NCBI GenBank assembly: GCA_947455695.1
Contig: CANGRN010000072.1
Span: 1-7,100 of the forward strand
Reading direction: 5' to 3'
Length of the DNA: 7,100 nucleotides
DNA from: Alphaproteobacteria bacterium
GTDB taxonomy: Bacteria; Pseudomonadota; Alphaproteobacteria; Micropepsales; Micropepsaceae
Part shown: in pieces, positions 6,419 to 7,100 of the stretch
Position numbering within the stretch: the stretch's first letter is position 1
Layout: the number at the start of each line of letters is the position of its first letter
Position numbers and translations under genes: made by a program
Notes under the pieces: model-generated
Told to the model about the DNA's origin: nothing
What the model saw: the letters and a program-made list of their open reading frames with translations, nothing else
The model's database searches: none

Positions 6419-7100
6419 AGCCTGCGGCGTATCATCGGCTCCAGCGCGAACAGCACCATAGCGCTGATCGCGCCGCCGCCTGCCAACAGCGCGAAGATCA
6501 GCCAGCTTGGCGCGTCCGCCAATGTGCCGCCCAGCCAGCCGGCGCACAGGCTGCCAAAGCCCATGGTGAAGACCCAAAGCCCCATCAGCACGCCGGTGAC
6601 TTCCTTGGGCGCGCGCTGGCTGATCTCGGCCAGGCCGATGGGAAAGACGCACAGTTCGGCCAGGGTGATGACCAGGTAGAAAACCACGATCCAGATCGGT
6701 GCCACCGGGGCACCGCCCGATTGCCAGTCCACCACCAGCATCAGCACATAGGACAGCACCATCAACACCGTGCCGGTCAGGATCTTGGTGATGGCGGGCA
6801 GGCGATGGGCGGTAAGGTCATGCCGGGCCCAGTATTTCGACACGAACGGCCCGCCCAGGATGATGATCAGCGGGTTGAGCGACAGGAACCAGGTGGTGGG
6901 GATGTCGAAGCCCAACACCATCTTGGCCACCCGGTCGCGCACATAGAGATTCATGACGCCGCCATAGGTCTGCTGGCCGATCATGTAGATGGCGGTGAAG
7001 AACACCATGATCAACACCAGCTTCACCCCGGGATCGCTCCACACCGAGGCTTCGGTGCCGCCGCTATCCTTGCGCAGCGGCTTGACGAAGGTGGAGAAAA
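6403..7100 (-). CDS. POT/PTR2 family proton-dependent peptide transporter, C-terminal half (5' end outside window)
   Basis: The frame is open from the right edge (first full codon at 7098) to TGA 6403-6405, giving 231 residues. The GTG at 7044 is an internal Val, not a start, because the frame continues upstream with FSTFVKPLRKDSGG. About six membrane segments are visible: around LVLIMVFFTAIYM, WFLSLNPLIIILGG, VLMVLSYVLML, WIVVFYLVITLAEL, GVLMGLWVFTMGF and WLIFALLAGGGAI. They match TM7-12 of the twelve-helix major facilitator fold. The stretch LAELCVFPIGLAEISQRAP followed by GVLMGLW corresponds to the conserved POT signature around TM10-11 (GEL..SP.GL...AP...MG.W). Members import di- and tripeptides with protons across the inner membrane. 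In this copy the Gly before the conserved Glu is Ala and the Ser before Pro is Phe, so the substrate may differ. The gene converges on the GGT-like gene, 5 bases away. Confidence 0.85.
   Translation of the reverse strand, partial: FSTFVKPLRKDSGGTEASVWSDPGVKLVLIMVFFTAIYMIGQQTYGGVMNLYVRDRVAKMVLGFDIPTTWFLSLNPLIIILGGPFVSKYWARHDLTAHRLPAITKILTGTVLMVLSYVLMLVVDWQSGGAPVAPIWIVVFYLVITLAELCVFPIGLAEISQRAPKEVTGVLMGLWVFTMGFGSLCAGWLGGTLADAPSWLIFALLAGGGAISAMVLFALEPMIRRRLALPG

Noticed and set aside
7042..7044. GTG on the minus strand as start of the transporter
   Set aside because: The frame stays open to the window edge, and only the C-terminal six membrane segments of a twelve-helix family would be encoded. 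It is an internal Val codon.

Overview
The window is GC-rich, tightly packed bacterial DNA. The signal peptides (one Sec-type on each of two proteins, one twin-arginine), the codon bias and the mix of families suggest a Gram-negative proteobacterium, most likely an alphaproteobacterium. This is inference; there is no rRNA or other marker gene to fix the taxon. No tRNA, rRNA, CRISPR array, insertion sequence or phage gene was seen. No gene-free stretch longer than about 80 bases exists.

Layout, left to right. (1) Bases 1-411 (+) are the C-terminal end of a class III, PLP-dependent aminotransferase. Its stop codon overlaps the GTG start of (2), 408-2543 (+), a 711-residue protein related to the large (beta) subunit of N,N-dimethylformamidase. 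It has a lectin-like insert and a C-terminal catalytic region that keeps candidate Tyr/Tyr/Glu iron ligands. (3) 2540-3271 (-) is an exported ModA-like solute-binding protein whose stop codon overlaps the stop of gene 2. (4) 3344-4432 (-) is a Tat-exported protein with two tandem VOC (glyoxalase/dioxygenase-fold) domains. It lies upstream of gene 3 on the same strand. (5) 4514-6397 (+) is a periplasmic gamma-glutamyltransferase/acylase-type Ntn hydrolase, divergent from gene 4 across an 81-base regulatory gap. (6) 6403-7100 (-) is the C-terminal half of a POT/PTR2 proton-coupled peptide transporter. It converges on gene 5 with only 5 bases between the stops.

Functional reading (inference). 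Several products would act on amides, gamma-glutamyl bonds, peptides or amines: an Ntn amidohydrolase in the periplasm, a peptide importer in the inner membrane, a dimethylformamidase-type amide hydrolase and an aminotransferase in the cytoplasm. The locus could therefore be for scavenging an amide- or peptide-like nitrogen compound. The strands alternate (++ -- + -), so this is not one operon, and the link rests on proximity alone. The least explained parts are the dimethylformamidase homologue with no visible small subunit, the ModA-like protein with no ABC transporter beside it, and the Tat-exported double-VOC protein.
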